The translations under genes and the position numbers were made by a program. A stretch of 64,000 nt of DNA from Apostichopus japonicus (taxonomy: Eukaryota; Echinodermata; Holothuroidea; Aspidochirotida; Stichopodidae): positions 885,501-949,500 of the forward strand of contig NC_092570.1 in assembly GCF_037975245.1 (NCBI RefSeq), written 5' to 3'. Of the stretch, positions 1 to 13,620 are shown one piece after another. Positions within the stretch are counted from its first letter, which is position 1. Each line of letters starts with the position of its first letter. The notes beneath the pieces were generated by a model. That model searched no databases and was not told the DNA's origin. It worked only from the letters and a program-made list of their open reading frames with translations.

Positions 1-377
1 TTCATTTGAAATCTTGACACCTTCCCTCTAATGCTAGCCAGCCCATCCACAACAAATGAGCACAAGGATATAATGTTTTAGAAAATTCTTAAGGTATACA
101 TCACCAAGATAAGATAGAATTAAGTTTATTTATTTTAGCTGCATCTGATATAAACATTTTTGCGATCTGACTCTCTGTCAGCATATCCTTAATATATATA
201 TATATTTCTTTAACTGCCTGTCTGTCTGTAGACAAGATTCTCTCATAAATCAATACAGGCCAGGAAGCATACTGGATCAATGTTAGAATAGCTGATTGGG
301 TCATTAAAATATCAGATATATCGCTGTGTCTGTCTCTATTATTATTTTTTTATTTTTTTTTTATTTTCTATTACTAA

Positions 378-431
<54 letters not shown>

Positions 432-553
432 TATCATTATCATTATCATTATCATTATCATTATTGTTATTATTATTATAATTATCATTTTTATTATTAT
501 TATTGTGATTATCATTACTATTATTACTATTGTTATTATATATAACCTCTTAC
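1..553. other. Intronic sequence of COG7 reaching the window edge
   Basis: I see no further COG7 exon here. The last recognised exon ends at 554 with a phase-2 donor. The stretch holds low-complexity (ATT)n and (ATC)n DNA plus unremarkable AT-rich sequence. The minus-strand reading frame at 101-304 shows no match to the expected COG7 continuation. Confidence 0.6.
379..530. repeat. (ATT)n / (ATC)n microsatellite
   Basis: A run of about 15 ATT units starts near 379. It is followed by CATTAT-type and ATT/ATC-type interrupted units to about 530, inside the COG7 intron. Confidence 0.9.
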
Positions 554-3500
554 CTTCTTGGTGACATTGGAGCTAAAGCAGATGGAGACATAGGCTGGAT
601 ATTATGAGTGGTGGCAGCATGCAACAATGTACTACTCAGATGAAGATCAAATTCCTCACACTGCAGTATTAGCTCACCTGAGAAATGAGAAAGATTAAAA
701 TGGACAGTAAAAACAAAGGTAGTTTCCAATCTACATGAGTCCATACATTGTGTACTGTTTAGTCAGCACATATTTAGGTTTCCTTGGCTGTTGAGAATTA
801 CATTCCCTGCATACACTGGTACACTGGCTTGAATGTGCCTTCCTCACCTCTATTTCACACCTCCCAACAACCAACTACTCATGGCCCTGCCCTCCCCCTT
901 CCCCAAATTCCACACTCCTCTTTTACCTCCCTCCAACCCCAAAAAAAGGCAACCAAACCAAGCTACTATACATGATGGTCAATTGGTAATACTTAGTTAT
1001 AGTTTCGTACCACAAGCCTGAATGATTTTTAAAGCATGTTGGAATTTTGTCCAGTCTTCTCCTAGAGCGCCCTCGCTTGGTGAAGCCACGTCTTTGGACG
1101 TCTCCTGTTCGTGAATGTTCGCAAGCAGATCCAGTGCTGATGTAAATCTTTCGCAGTATGCATGAAACAAGCTCTGTGAAGTCAATAAAACTACCAAACA
1201 TGATGATCAAAAAAAAAAAAAGACGGAATCGACTAATGCTAAGGACAAGGTCCATAGCAAGCACAAACGGTATGCAAGATATCCGTACGGTGACATTCCT
1301 GTAACAGTGTGACAATGTTCCAATGGCATGCCTCCCACCTACCCTCCCCTCACTCTGACTTAGTAAGGGACATTTAACTTATACATTAGTTAGGGTAAAC
1401 ACATGCATCTATGAATGTGTAAATGTTATATATGGCTTTTCAAACTCTTAGAAAACAAAATAATGGTAATAAGAGTAAAGGAACTATATCGGATACCTTG
1501 AGGGCGCTTTGTAATCCACATGACCCCAATCCATCTGTGAGAGATGTACATCTTTCTAAAGCCTGTAAACAAAATGGAAGACAGAAAATATGCAGACTAT
1601 CACCATGACAACCTGAGAGATAAATCCATGTTAATTGATGTGAAGGTTTATCATGTAAACTAAAATTAGTTTACCATGTAAAATCGCATTAGTTACCATG
1701 CAAAATCACTTAAGTTTACTATGTAATATCACATTATTGCAAGCACAGTGGATATCTTTAACTTTTGCTTTCAACTTTTCCATAACTATTTTCAGATACA
1801 GTCAATTCCTTTTTCTTGGAATGCAAGCTTTTCATCTTAATAAAATACTGATTTTTGCATTCTTGTGTTATTAGTTTACATGTTACCCTTTCTTTTCCAC
1901 GTTTTTGATAACTTTGCACATAATGAGCAAAATCACTCACAATCTATCTATCTTCTTATTTTCTGTCTTAATTTTTCTTTAATATAAACACAATTAACCT
2001 TGATGCAATATTTTGATAGGTACATACATATCAAACTTAGGAAAGAAGTTTACCTCATTTGCAAGTTTAAAGAGTTTACCAACAGAATCAGACAGCAGCT
2101 GAGCACAGTCTATTAAATCTCGTCTCTCCTACAAAACGAAAAGAAGAGGAAACCATCACATGATGAATAGGCTTGACCGAATAAAACTAAGGTCCACCTC
2201 ATGTTATTTCTCACAAAACTAAAGACAAACCTCCCTTGACTCTTCACCAAAAACTTAAAGGGGTCACACACCCCAGCATCATCTTGAGTTTATATGATTG
2301 AGATCCTTACAAACAACAACTCCCCCCCCCCCCCATTCCCCATCAACTTCTCTAGTTGAGACATATCCTATTTTACAAGTCATGTAATGTATGGGAGTTG
2401 TCACTTTTTAAATCTGTGATGTCACTTTCTAAATCTGTGATGTCACGTTTTAAATCTGTGATGTCACAAAGCCAAGGATCTGAACCCTTTAACAATCTCT
2501 TTGTTTGTCTTTTCATATTTTCAAGGTAGAATCGTAAACAGTTTTGACATTCAAACCGATGCCATCAGTAGGTAATGTAAAGGGCTTTGATATGTTAGAT
2601 TCAGCATTTGTAAAACCCATCTAAACATTGCAAGAAACTTTTGCTCAATGATATCATATTTAGACTTGATCAAGTCATCACTCTATATGTGTGACAACAC
2701 ATTATTAAATCTGTGATATCTTCTAGATGGATTAAGATGTTTCTTATCTGATTGGAGATGTTGTTCATGTCACCTACCTCTTTCAAATAGACCAATAATG
2801 ATGGATGAATTTTGTCTCTTTTAAGTTTTTTGAGTAAATATTGAAGAAGTATGGATAAGAACAGAAGTCAAATCTCCATGAACTACTTTTAGTTGCACCA
2901 CAGTTCGGATCTAAAAATTAGTTTTGGCAAGTGCAAAGAAATGGTTTCATAAGTATCCCCACCAACAGAAGGTCTAATTAACCCACTTTGTAGAGGACGG
3001 GTCCTGCATTCCCGAAGTTACTTGATTTAATCCTACCCTAGCCAATAATTTTTTTTTTGCTCTTTCAAAATGGGGCGGTTAATATCAGCCCTTTTTCTCA
3101 ATTTTTCCATCTGCTCATCACTAGAACTTAATACCTTTTACAAGGAGAAATTTAAAATTGCACAAGTTTGCACGATACCATTTGAATGCCGGTGAATTCC
3201 TGGACGAGATGTTCCTCCTCCAGTTGACCATACAGGAGAAGGTGAGGAATTAAAGGAGCATTGACTGCCTGGACCAGCTTAAAGAAGTGACTCTTCCCGA
3301 GGGAATCTGTGAGGAGGAGACAAAAATTATCAAGTTCTGAAACAGAGATGACCAAGTTTACATCAAAATTCACATAAAAAGTTTATAAGGCAACAATTTG
3401 AACTGAATTTGAATATTTTGTCAGATCCGACTTTCATACCATTCCAGTTCATTGGATAAACTGCTTAGGTTTATTTTTCATATCATCATCAAAAAAATAA

Positions 3501-6500
3501 TTTGATTCCATTTTAATCTGTATTTTTCGTTGAGCTTCCATGTGACTATTGAAAAGTTTAAAGTTGAGTTGTAGCTCTGTGCCAATCTTTACTACCAAGC
3601 ATCATACCTGGATACCTATCAATCTAACTAAGAGACCTACTTGGTTAATATCAAATGGTTGTCACAATGAGAAAGTCATTAACAATTTAAATCAATATGG
3701 AAAAGTTTGCAATTCAAAAATTGAATACATTGCTTTGGTTCACTTGCAAACCCTGTTAAAATATTAGCAGTCTAATGCTACACTCCAGATGTAAGCATCT
3801 TTTAACTGGTTTAGAGTATAAATTATTACAATAGTATACATGATACACAAAGGTGAAGACTGACTGTATAGATACATGACTGGGAGAAACATCAATTTAA
3901 ACAGAGAACTCACCTGTGACACTCTGTGCAGCATTCTCTAACGACTTCAGAAACCTCTGAAGAATCTGTGCATAAAGAAAGAGAAGGAGTAAACTATCAC
4001 TATTGATATAGCTGAGAAATTGAAATCCCACCTCTGACACCATGCAGGACAGTGGAAATGTGCATGATCATGTGTATTTGAGGTCAACCATGTCTCCTAC
4101 ATATAACACTTCAATAACAATTGGTTATATACTACAGCAACCAATCACCAACAGTGATGACTCAGAAAAATGTTAATTCCCACAGCTGACACCATGTTCA
4201 AGAAATCCATCTATACGATAAGCACAGAGGTGCTTATCGTATCTTCATTTCTGCGTATTTTATGTGATACTCAAAGGACAGTGGTGACCAAGTGTCCAGA
4301 GCAGTGAATGGTACTTGTCAAGTTATATTACTTCCTTACACCCTTGCATCCCAGAAATTACTTTAGTATTGTAATATGACAAATGACAAAGTCAATCTCC
4401 CAAACATGTCCACTCCCACTACTGTTAGCAATATAAGCAACTCTGTGCCTCACCATATAAACAACCCAACTGAGTCAAGAAATTCCAGAGCAAAGAACTG
4501 TTTCAGCACATCTCTGTAGCATGTGAGGATGCCTTTAATATGAAGAAACATTCTCTTAACATAAAAGTTAGTGAATGCACTATCATAAATATGGCAATTT
4601 AAGGTTTACTACACTTTAAAAACAAACACCTCACTCCAGCTGTTTATATCCTGATAAAGTGATTTAAGGAAAAGTGTGGAAATGCATCTAAGCATTCCAA
4701 GCTGTCATATTTTGCATATGTTTGACAGTATGAGTAATACCTGTCTTATCTCTAGTAGGACTGGCAGGGGGTTTCCCTGGAGAGCTGTATCAATCAGAGA
4801 CGGTAACGAAGGTTGTAGACCGTTAATTGTTTGAGTTAGAAGCTCGGAGACCACCTCCACAGGATCAGGGAATACCTGCTCGCACCACTTTATCTGAAAT
4901 TAAAGGAAAATTACAAAAAACATATATGAACCAACCAATAAAGCACTTCATTGAGCTAACAGATCAAGTTTCCCATTTCAAAAACTTCAAAACTACTCGA
5001 TATTGCACATGAAAAGTTCATAGAGCTATCTATCACTCCTATAAATGTCAAAGGCTTTGTGTGTATGTTAATATCATACAAGTTAGTTTTAGAAGGAATC
5101 CATCTTTTCCACCAGTAACAGCCATCTCTCCCCTCAACTCCCATCTCTTTCACCCAATCTACCCTCCCACATACTGGAACATAATTATATACAACCTCAA
5201 TATCAAACAAAGAAATATAATCACACTGAGGAAGATTACAACTTTAACAGAAGAAAATATTCTGCTGTGTCTCTTTTGGCACAGAACAACCCCCCCCCAC
5301 CTCTTCCCCAACACACAAAAATATCCCACCCCCCAAACCCCATAATATCTCAAAATATCATAGGGTAACTGATGGAGCCTTAATCTTACCTCTTGATGCC
5401 AGATGGATATTAGATTATCTGTAAAGTTCGGCAACCAATCAACAAGTGGCTTCTGTTGACTATCTTGCTGTAGTTGCTGCCATTGAGCTTGAAGGGTGCC
5501 CTTGAAAAACAACAAGCAGAAAAACATCTCCCAATTGAGGAAACCAATGAGTCACCATTTATGGCACTGGTACTCTAATTTTTTTTTAACTTTTTAACAT
5601 TTTAAATCTTCTTCTGAATAACTTATCTCTGAAAAGTCTTGTTTATGAGGCCAGATAAATAAATCATTGACAGTAATTATCAGAGTTTAATATTAATAAA
5701 TACCTTCTCAAAATGTTATGTCCCAAAGTTTAAACAAAAAATACCTTATGACATCTGTGATAGTAGTTGCGTAACTGTGAGAGTCTTTCTATATCAGTAA
5801 ATATCTTCACATACTGCTGGGCTTGTTCTATCAAGAAAGAAAGTTTTCCAAAAAATGGATTTAGAGAAAAATTGGGCTGCCATTACAAAGTCAAAACAAT
5901 GTCTTGGTGGGGTAAATTTGAAAATGTTATTACAGTCCATGTCATCAGCTATCATATGGTGGGTAGGACATGTCAGTTCAAATCTTCTATCCCTGCTCTA
6001 ACGACATTTGGAAATTGAAACATTGAGTGTGTCAATGGAGCAATTAATTGAGGCATGCCACCTAGAATAACTGCAGATCATTCATTACATTTCAAATACA
6101 CTTCACAAATACAAGAGCTTGCCTGGCAAAAAGAGGAATACAAATTATGCAACGTTTGTGGAGAAATGTTGGCAGCAAACCTAACAAATGGTCTAACGAG
6201 TTCAAACTGTTTGTTGCGATGACTTAAATCTATAGGAGAGACTCACCTAATGAATGTGTAGTGAAAGCTGCAACTATTTGGGGGCTGACCATGGCCTCCA
6301 ATCTGTTCTTCAATGTTTCTAAATGTTGACATCTCTCGTCGTAATCACCGCAATGGGACAGCATACTCTGAAGTATAATCATGAAAAATATAGCTGAAAC
6401 AACTAGATAAGTATCTGCCCTGCAGGAAGTTTTACTTCATTAACTTTGTAATAATATACAGCTATTAAGGTGTGCTAAATTCAGTGAGTTCATTTTCAGA

Positions 6501-9500
6501 GTTAAAAAGGGGCAATGAAATGTTGTGGCTGGAACAGGATTTGAACTGGTTGCGCTAGTCAGATGCAGGACTCCCAGCAAACAAATGTCTATATAGGACA
6601 ACCAGCAGCCACAAGGGGGTGGATAACTGAGTTGGTATTGCACCTCAGGAAATGTAATACTGTCGTCACTGGTTCAAATTCAATTATACCTACAAATTTC
6701 TTTGCATCTTTCAACTTTGTCTGTAATTTCTCAATCAGTATTTTGTTGGCCATTTACTTTAATATCAATTTCAAAGAGAGGAATTTCACTTCTAAAAAAA
6801 TTAATGCTGCTTAAAGTATCGTAGGAAGCACTTTTACTTTGTAGACGTAATAATAACCTAGCCAGAGGACATGATTGAAACTTGAGAAATATTTGGGGGA
6901 AAATCAAAACAATATCTATTGTGTCACTTGGATCAAAATTAAGAATGTTAGTTTACGTTAATCTAAAAATGAATACTTTCTTCTTTACATTTACATTTTT
7001 TTATTTATGTTGCCCAGGAATAAGTATCCCAATTTCATTATATGGTGATGCAAAACCCTACAATTTAGCTTAAACTCACCAGACTGTGCTGCATTGCAAT
7101 CAACTTGTTTGCAATCTACAAAGAAAAAATAAGAAACACAATACTAGATTAAGAGACATTCAATAACCCATATTTAATAATCACATTTATACTTTAATAT
7201 ATCATCATCAAAATACTAAACATTGTTAGAATTCCAAGGAATGCACACTTTCTTCGCCTTTTGCATCTGAAAACAAAAATGGATATTATAATTATTATTA
7301 TTATCTTGAACACTATTCTGTTTGCTTACTCGGTTTTCTGGGTTTGTTTCTTCATATGAAATTTCCTTCATGAACTATTCCAGTGCATTTAAGTACTTTT
7401 ATTTATGCAAACTGGAGAAGTTTTCTTAGATCTTCCATTCTACAGGATACACACACAAAAATGAGATATTTATACACTGGAAAGAAAATTTGCACTCAAT
7501 TATAATCTTCTTTGCTTCCTTTTGTATGGTGGGACTTCATTTCTTCATACATGTCACAGTTATTGCTCTGTTAACAATAAGACTTACTGCTGTTGGGTCT
7601 TGACTTTGAAACACTTCCTCCACATCAGCCATGAGAGTTGTCCAGTTATCTGCTTCCTGGAGAAATCAGGTCAAGGAAAAGTTCAAAGTTTTTGGTGTTG
7701 CATAAGGAGGTGCTCAGCGTGATCATTGCTAACAGACTAGCTTGCCAAGATGGTACGTACATTCTCGCACAAATGGTCAAAACAGTATGCTAACTTCAAG
7801 TTGATGTTGATAAATATTAAGATATTGTGAGATAAAGAAAACTCTGTATCTGTGTATTACATTGGCTAGACTAGTAATGTTTTCTTGCAAGCAATGAGGT
7901 AAAGGGCAACATACGTCAGGTTTTCCAATATTTCCCTAATAATCTGAGCTAAACAATTTAACAGATCAGTAAACAGTTTTTGTGCGGTTTATGGAAACAA
8001 TTTAGTGATCAATCCAAAAAAAACTTTGAGACCAATAGGTTGCGAGTTAAGTTGCGAGGTTGCAAGTTAGAAGACAAAGTCATCTCACCTGAAGGGCATC
8101 AGAAGCAGCTTTCATCTTTGATTTGACAACATCAACCTCTAAAAGCATCTTCATAGAGTGAGAAGTATCTTCCTCAACCTGGTAGAAACAAAATTGAAAA
8201 CAATCATTCTTGTATTTAGGTTTCATCCTTAACGCTCAAATGTTCTAATTTCCAAAGAAAATAATTCTTTATAACTTGGTAGATTTCCCATAGCAACAGA
8301 AGTTTTTCTTTTTTCCAAACAAACATCTTTTAATTCTGTGATTCTAATGATCTTGTACACAATCACTACCTGTAATACATTTGCTACTACGTATAATTTA
8401 TTTTATCTGCTCCTTTCCAATTTATTCACCTTTTTGATGTCAGCTTTGACTAACTGCATTTGTTCCTTCAGAAACAGCGCTTCCTGCTTGACAGCTTCCA
8501 CATCTCGAAGGACTCTCGGTAAATTCTGTAAGGCCTGTTGGCTGGTTTCCTCAAGAGAATTATTCACCTCCTGTTAAGAGATAACACAATATATAAAAGC
8601 ACTCTTCAATAGATAAGAATGAACAAGAGGCAACACTCAGATCAACCTTGGGACCATTGGAAAACTAATTTACAAGAAGAAACTTTGATAATAAAAACAA
8701 ACCAATTCTATGTGAATATTACATCTGTGAATATTCTGTGAATAATCTGTGAATATCTGAATGTTATGGTGATTCTTGTGTAACGACATTCCTGCTGAAA
8801 TACATATCTGAAATGCCAATGATGTAAAGGTTCTTTGGTAGACAAGTTTGATGCCCTTACTTATAGGAATTACTCAGTTAAAGCTAGTTGTTACTTACCT
8901 GAATAAACAGCTGTAGTTTCATCACAAGCGTAGCGGCCTGAGCCTGTAGAACAAACAGCAACATTCTGTTAAAAGATTCCTATACATTATACAGTATTGA
9001 ACTCAATTAAAACCAAGTCAATAAGTAATGAAAATTGACTGGGAAATACTTAAGACAATGGAAAAGAGCAGAGAAATTTCATGGCCAGAACAGACTTTGT
9101 ACCAGTGACCTCTGGACTTGTAACCCAGAGGTCACCGGTGGTTCAAATCCCATTCTAACTATAATATAATTAGCTCTATACCATTGTCAATTCAAACCGG
9201 TAGGTAATTGGTTTTGATTTATTGGGTCTAAAGCCTGTTGTTAGAATTTTAAGGCTGCTACTTTTTTTTTTTTCTCTTTCGTTCTTATGCAACCTTAGTA
9301 CTTCAATATTCAACAAAAGGTACAGTTGCAATAGTTAAATGGTTGTTTGTATATATGAGATCCTTAAAAGAAAGGAAATGTTTAACACTATAGCTAAAAC
9401 TAGAAAATGAGGAAAATGAATGCTTTGATTATGTTTTTTGAGTTACTAGAATATCAGGAAGTGTTTATTTGTTAAGTTCAGGTAAGTTCACTTACATCTT

Positions 9501-10728
9501 TTTGTTCAGGTGAGTCCTTCTGGGCCTTGAATGCTGCATTAACCCAGTCTTTCACATCAAAGTTATCATCTAGAAACTTTGAAAAGTCCTTTTCGAGGAG
9601 AACAAAAAGATGGTTGCATAAGTTTGTTCTTTAATGATACACGATAACTAATTGTCACAATTTATCTACAACTCTGTAACATTCTACTTAAGAAATGGAA
9701 TAGTCAAAACCTTACTAAGGGATCTATTACTTAAAACATATTTACTGTAAAGACAATAATGAACAATCATACACAGAAAAGTTGGTTCCCAGCAAGTCTG
9801 ATGTCAATTTTTGACTTGTTTAATGGAAGGTTGAACCAAAATTAACCACTCTAGGTGATGTTTTCAGGCTAAAGAAACAGAATACCTTTAGAGGTAATTC
9901 ATCTCTGCTGAAAGGGTTGAGTACGGTATCACCCGGTACAAGTGGCAAACTCAACATAAAATGAATATTTAACAGAGCCAAATTTCAAAACTTGTTTAAC
10001 AGCCTCACATTGATTTGAAGCCATACTTGAAGAACACTAACAATTCTCCAAATGTGGTTTGCACAAAAGTAGTGCCAAGAGGTGATGTACATTTGCAAAG
10101 CTATGCCCAAATCATCACTATCAATGTAACTTCTTTTGTTTGTGTTAGCTTTGTTAAATTAGCTGGACTGTTATTTGTGTAGGTATAGTAAAAAAAAAAT
10201 GATAGTATCCAAAAAAAATTCTTTCCAAATGTTCATCCAAGTAAATTTCAGATGCAATCTGCTCTTTTCAAGTAGATTTCATCGTAATACATCCCAGTGT
10301 GCTGCCATTTTTGGTGAAGAAACTGCCACATAAATTGCCCAGAATTTTCTCAAAATGTGAAAAATGTATATCTAGCCTAGGCCTAGTCGTAATTTCTTAC
10401 CCTAACTTAGAATAAGTGTGCATGTTGTCAATATTGCAAAGGCTAGGCTAGATATGAAGACATAAGAGAAATTTATTCAGCAAGTTCAAAGTCTTAAGTG
10501 CGTCATGATTGGGCTCACCATGCTATTACCGATTGACATTTGGTAATAACCAAAGAGTCAAGAATCTGTTGGTAGTATCATATTAGAGTAGTTGATCAGT
10601 GTAGCGGAACTGGACAATTCACACACAACTTGAGTTCCTACATGAACTTAAGTTAGACCTACACCTAAATGTCGAGGAGCAACATGAAATCCGGTCAGTT
10701 TATCTTCCAAATAAGACATACTTACCAT
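554..10728 (-). CDS. COG7: COG7, conserved oligomeric Golgi complex subunit 7 (3' part off the left edge)
   Basis: COG7 is a lobe-B subunit of the COG tether, which acts in retrograde vesicle docking within the Golgi. Sixteen coding exons join in frame: 10726-10728 (ATG only), 9496-9588, 8899-8943, 8430-8570, 8089-8178, 7588-7656, 7080-7115, 6247-6367, 5745-5827, 5390-5500, 4741-4893, 3914-3965, 3179-3306, 2054-2128, 1011-1173 and 554-677. All have AG acceptors and GT donors. They give about 495 residues; human COG7 has about 770, so roughly the last third lies beyond position 1. The N-terminus reads [21 protein letters not shown], very close to the vertebrate start. Later blocks also match: [47 protein letters not shown] and [17 protein letters not shown]. 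The helical, coiled-coil-prone N-terminal part is intact and no in-frame stop was seen. Introns are roughly 0.2-1.4 kb. Exon joins are inferred from sequence only. Confidence 0.96.
1640..1735. repeat. Degenerate ~22-bp tandem repeat, about 4 units
   Basis: Units resemble AGTTTACCATGTAAAATCAC with substitutions. They lie in the COG7 intron between exons 1011-1173 and 2054-2128. Confidence 0.7.
2400..2468. repeat. 22-bp tandem repeat, about 3 units
   Basis: The segment AAATCTGTGATGTCAC occurs three times with short T-rich linkers. It is intronic in COG7. Each unit carries the CRE-like half TGATGTCAC, which may be chance. Confidence 0.85.
6525..6690. mobile_element. Two tRNA-derived SINE heads placed head-to-head
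   Basis: On the minus strand, near 6560-6530, a B-box-like GTTCAAATCC follows a tRNA-like stretch. On the plus strand, near 6618-6680, an A-box-like TAACTGAGTTGGTA is followed by the B-box-like GGTTCAAATTC. The spacing in both fits a tRNA-derived Pol III promoter. They lie in the COG7 intron between 6367 and 7080. The bodies and 3' tails are unclear, so these are fragments or diverged copies. Confidence 0.55.
9085..9165 (+). mobile_element. tRNA-derived (Thr-like) SINE fragment
   Basis: A perfect 11-bp stem (GTGACCTCTGG with CCAGAGGTCAC) encloses a 9-nt loop containing TTGTAAC. It is followed by the B-box-like GGTTCAAATCC. This matches the anticodon arm and T arm of a tRNA-Thr(TGT)-like molecule. 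A good acceptor stem and A box are not evident, so it is called a SINE fragment rather than a tRNA gene. Confidence 0.5.
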
Positions 10729-11459
10729 ATTGATCACAGCAGTGGGCTAGGGAAGAAATTTACATTTCCTTTCAGGTTGAAATGAATGATAATGTCATTG
10801 ATGATGTGGAGCGCTTGTCAACGTTACTCGCACTTTCAATAAATTGAATGCATACGCAACGTCAATATTACATTTCAGCTCAGACTTTCAAACACTTTGC
10901 GAAAGCTAAATTCGACTAAGGAATGCCGTTTGAAACTGTAAAAGTCAGACTTTAAGTTAACACCATACCTGACATAAACTAATATTTTTTTCTTATTTAA
11001 TGTTGCTATTTATATGTTAAACTCGTAACCTTCTTTGAGGAATGAAATGAGAAGAAATTAAATTATAAAGTGTGTTTCACAGCTGATAAAAATAGACAGT
11101 AATGTTTTACCATGATAAAGTACAAAAACTTTAGTATATTGATGTTGTCCTGTCACACAATACATGTAGGGATAGTTTTCATTCAGGAGGCAGGCTATGG
11201 TAATCTTTCATTCACACTGATGACATTTCTTCATATGGTTTCTAAAAGCACTGCTGACAGATGATAATGTCCGCAATGTTCTTCCGTGTAGCGAAGAGCT
11301 AGATGAAAAAAGTGAATTTCTTTCAAATCTTTTGAACCAACATGAACGTTTCAACCCCTCTGCAGATTTAGGCCGTACCTGAGACAATACGAACTGTGTT
11401 GCAAATTGCAAAACCCATGGCATTTAACAATGGGAATGACGGTACAACTAGGCATGGAT

Positions 11460-11486
11460 GGGGGGAGGGGGAGGGGAGGGGAGGGG
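11460..11486 (+). repeat. G-rich tract with G-quadruplex potential
   Basis: Five consecutive runs of four or more G, separated by single A bases, fit the canonical intramolecular quadruplex pattern. It lies about 730 bp upstream of the COG7 start codon. Confidence 0.75.
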
Positions 11487-13423
11487 TAAGTAATGACAAT
11501 AGCGGCAATATATTATAATAATCCAAATCCAATGAAATCCTATACTTCCCTACACTACACCGGTAATGTATAGGTATTCGCAAATAGCCGAATCGATAGG
11601 GTTAGTCTTAACCCAAGGCATCTTAAATATAAGGTCATAGTATAACCAGGGACTGGGCTCCAATTGAGGTTCATGGCGTCTAATCTCTGAAGCACCCCGA
11701 TAAAGTATATGACGGATGACCCAAGGTTGGTCTTTCATGTGAAAAGTTCATCTCGAATGTATAATTCTTTGGAGTAAAATTTACATTGTTTAGCCGTCGT
11801 CTCTTCGTCGTAACGATAAAAGTGTGTACACTTGTTTAATCCAGTGTATTTGTTTCTGCGGACGTCTAAGAGTAGGCTTGTATGGTATGGTACGGGGGGG
11901 GGGGGGTAGAAAAGTTATCACGGCTAAATAGTCCTGACATTAGTGGAATTCTCGCAAGAAAAAGAAACATCCACGAACTGTCCCTGCTGCCCGGCTAATT
12001 CGGAAGTTTGCAAATGCAAAGTTAAGCGATCTATGTTATTTATTTAACATTAAAGGGTATACTCGGTTAGAGTAAAGCTAATTGCACCGAGGCCCTGCAT
12101 ATGCAAATTTACGTACTAAAAGAGTTGATTGGGGAAGGATTACGTAACTCACAAAGTGGTGTATGAGTGACAAATACTGTATGTCCTAATTTATACTATA
12201 GTACATTAATATTTGGTTCCTATATGAAGTCACGTAATCACTTGTAGCTACTAACAACTCTTACAAATTTCAGAATATTTTTAATCGCGGATTTTATTAT
12301 GTTAACTTTGCATGAAAAATTTCACCGAAGTTTGGAAAAATGAAATATAGGACAGAAAACAAGCTTATTTTGCTGAAAACTCTAACAATGATATTCAACT
12401 GGTAGTAACAATTTAATCCTTTGTCCGTTGTTTTCATCTTTCTGACATATCTTGGGCTAATCTAAAATTATATATATCTGGGTTCATAGAAGTAGGTTAC
12501 ACCGTCACGCCATCCGCGGCTACATATATTCTAAAACATGTTATCGTCACAACGTTAACCCTCACGTAATATCTGTAAGAGGAACCGGTCCGTGACATAA
12601 TATCGATTGCAGCTATGACCTGCTTAGATTAAAAGTTCATAAGATATTTATAAATTCATGTTTCAGATTTTATGTATTTCAGGTAAACAATTTATCTACT
12701 GTGTTCTGACAATGTAATAAATATTTCAGTTTGTTATGGTTTATTATACGACCGCCATACACATCATGCTAGCATGCGTTCTATGCGTGGTCATGTTGTA
12801 ATCTATATACTGCAGGCTGTGCGATTCGATGAGCTCGGCCTCTTCGATTTTCCATCCGTCATATAGGTGCTCTGTACGGGTTGTACACAGATCTACTAAA
12901 GGTCTCCGGAAGCAGCCTTATCCAGTGGAAAGATTCTTCTAATTTACCAAATTATTCCCACACATAAAGAGGGTTAATGTTACAGACATTGCAAAGTACG
13001 ATAGGCCAAGTAAGCCTAAGTGTTCTGAGAGTGCAGTGGCAGAGAATAAAATCTAAAACATAAGATCTTTTTTCACTAGCATACTTGGAAGGATGACACA
13101 GTTCCTGCAAATCGTATATGTGTAAGAAGCAATTAATGGTGTCGTACCTTAATTAATTGCTTCATTGATTTAAACACTAACATCGTCACTTTCCAAAGCC
13201 GCTATAGAGCATATGATTGTTTGTAACTGACATTGTACTACCAACATGTGGAATCTTCTTATTTCTCCCAGGTTTTGTTTTTTTCTAAAGCGCCTAAAAT
13301 CACATTCAGTGCTCCAGATGCATGGCCGCCCAATCTCCATCCTCAGTCCCGGAAAATCGTTCAGTTGGGAGATTTTTTTGATATAACATTCAGCCGGGAA
13401 AATAATAAAGACCAGGAAGGTCT

Positions 13424-13620
13424 AAGTCGCGGATCCAGGCTTATTTGGTGGGGGATGTAGGGAGGTTACACCCCTTTTTTCAACCTTATAAAAATACTTA
13501 AAAGTATTTTCACAACCTTGACGGCTTTTAGACCTTTATAGTCTAAGTATACTTTTTATTCTGAGGGAGAACCCCCATATCACCCGACAAGAGAGTCAAC
13601 TTACACGAATCCGGGCCACC
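13424..13620. repeat. Dispersed repeat with GCGGATCCAGG end (copy 1)
   Basis: Begins with CGCGGATCCAGG and a G-rich stretch, and has C-rich sequence at the far side (near 13604-13630) with ACGAATCCGGGCC. Related copies lie at 28405-28520 and, inverted, at 45495-45605. The boundaries are approximate. Confidence 0.5.

Noticed and set aside
101..304. 67-codon minus-strand frame as a further COG7 exon
   Set aside because: No similarity to the expected COG7 continuation and no convincing splice sites at the required phase.
9085..9165. Functional tRNA-Thr gene
   Set aside because: The anticodon-arm and T-arm likeness is good, but no matching acceptor stem or clear A box is present; a SINE fragment is more likely.
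11208..11738. Three overlapping minus-strand frames of 62-71 codons upstream of COG7
   Set aside because: No family resemblance. They overlap a G-rich repeat and lie in the presumed promoter region.
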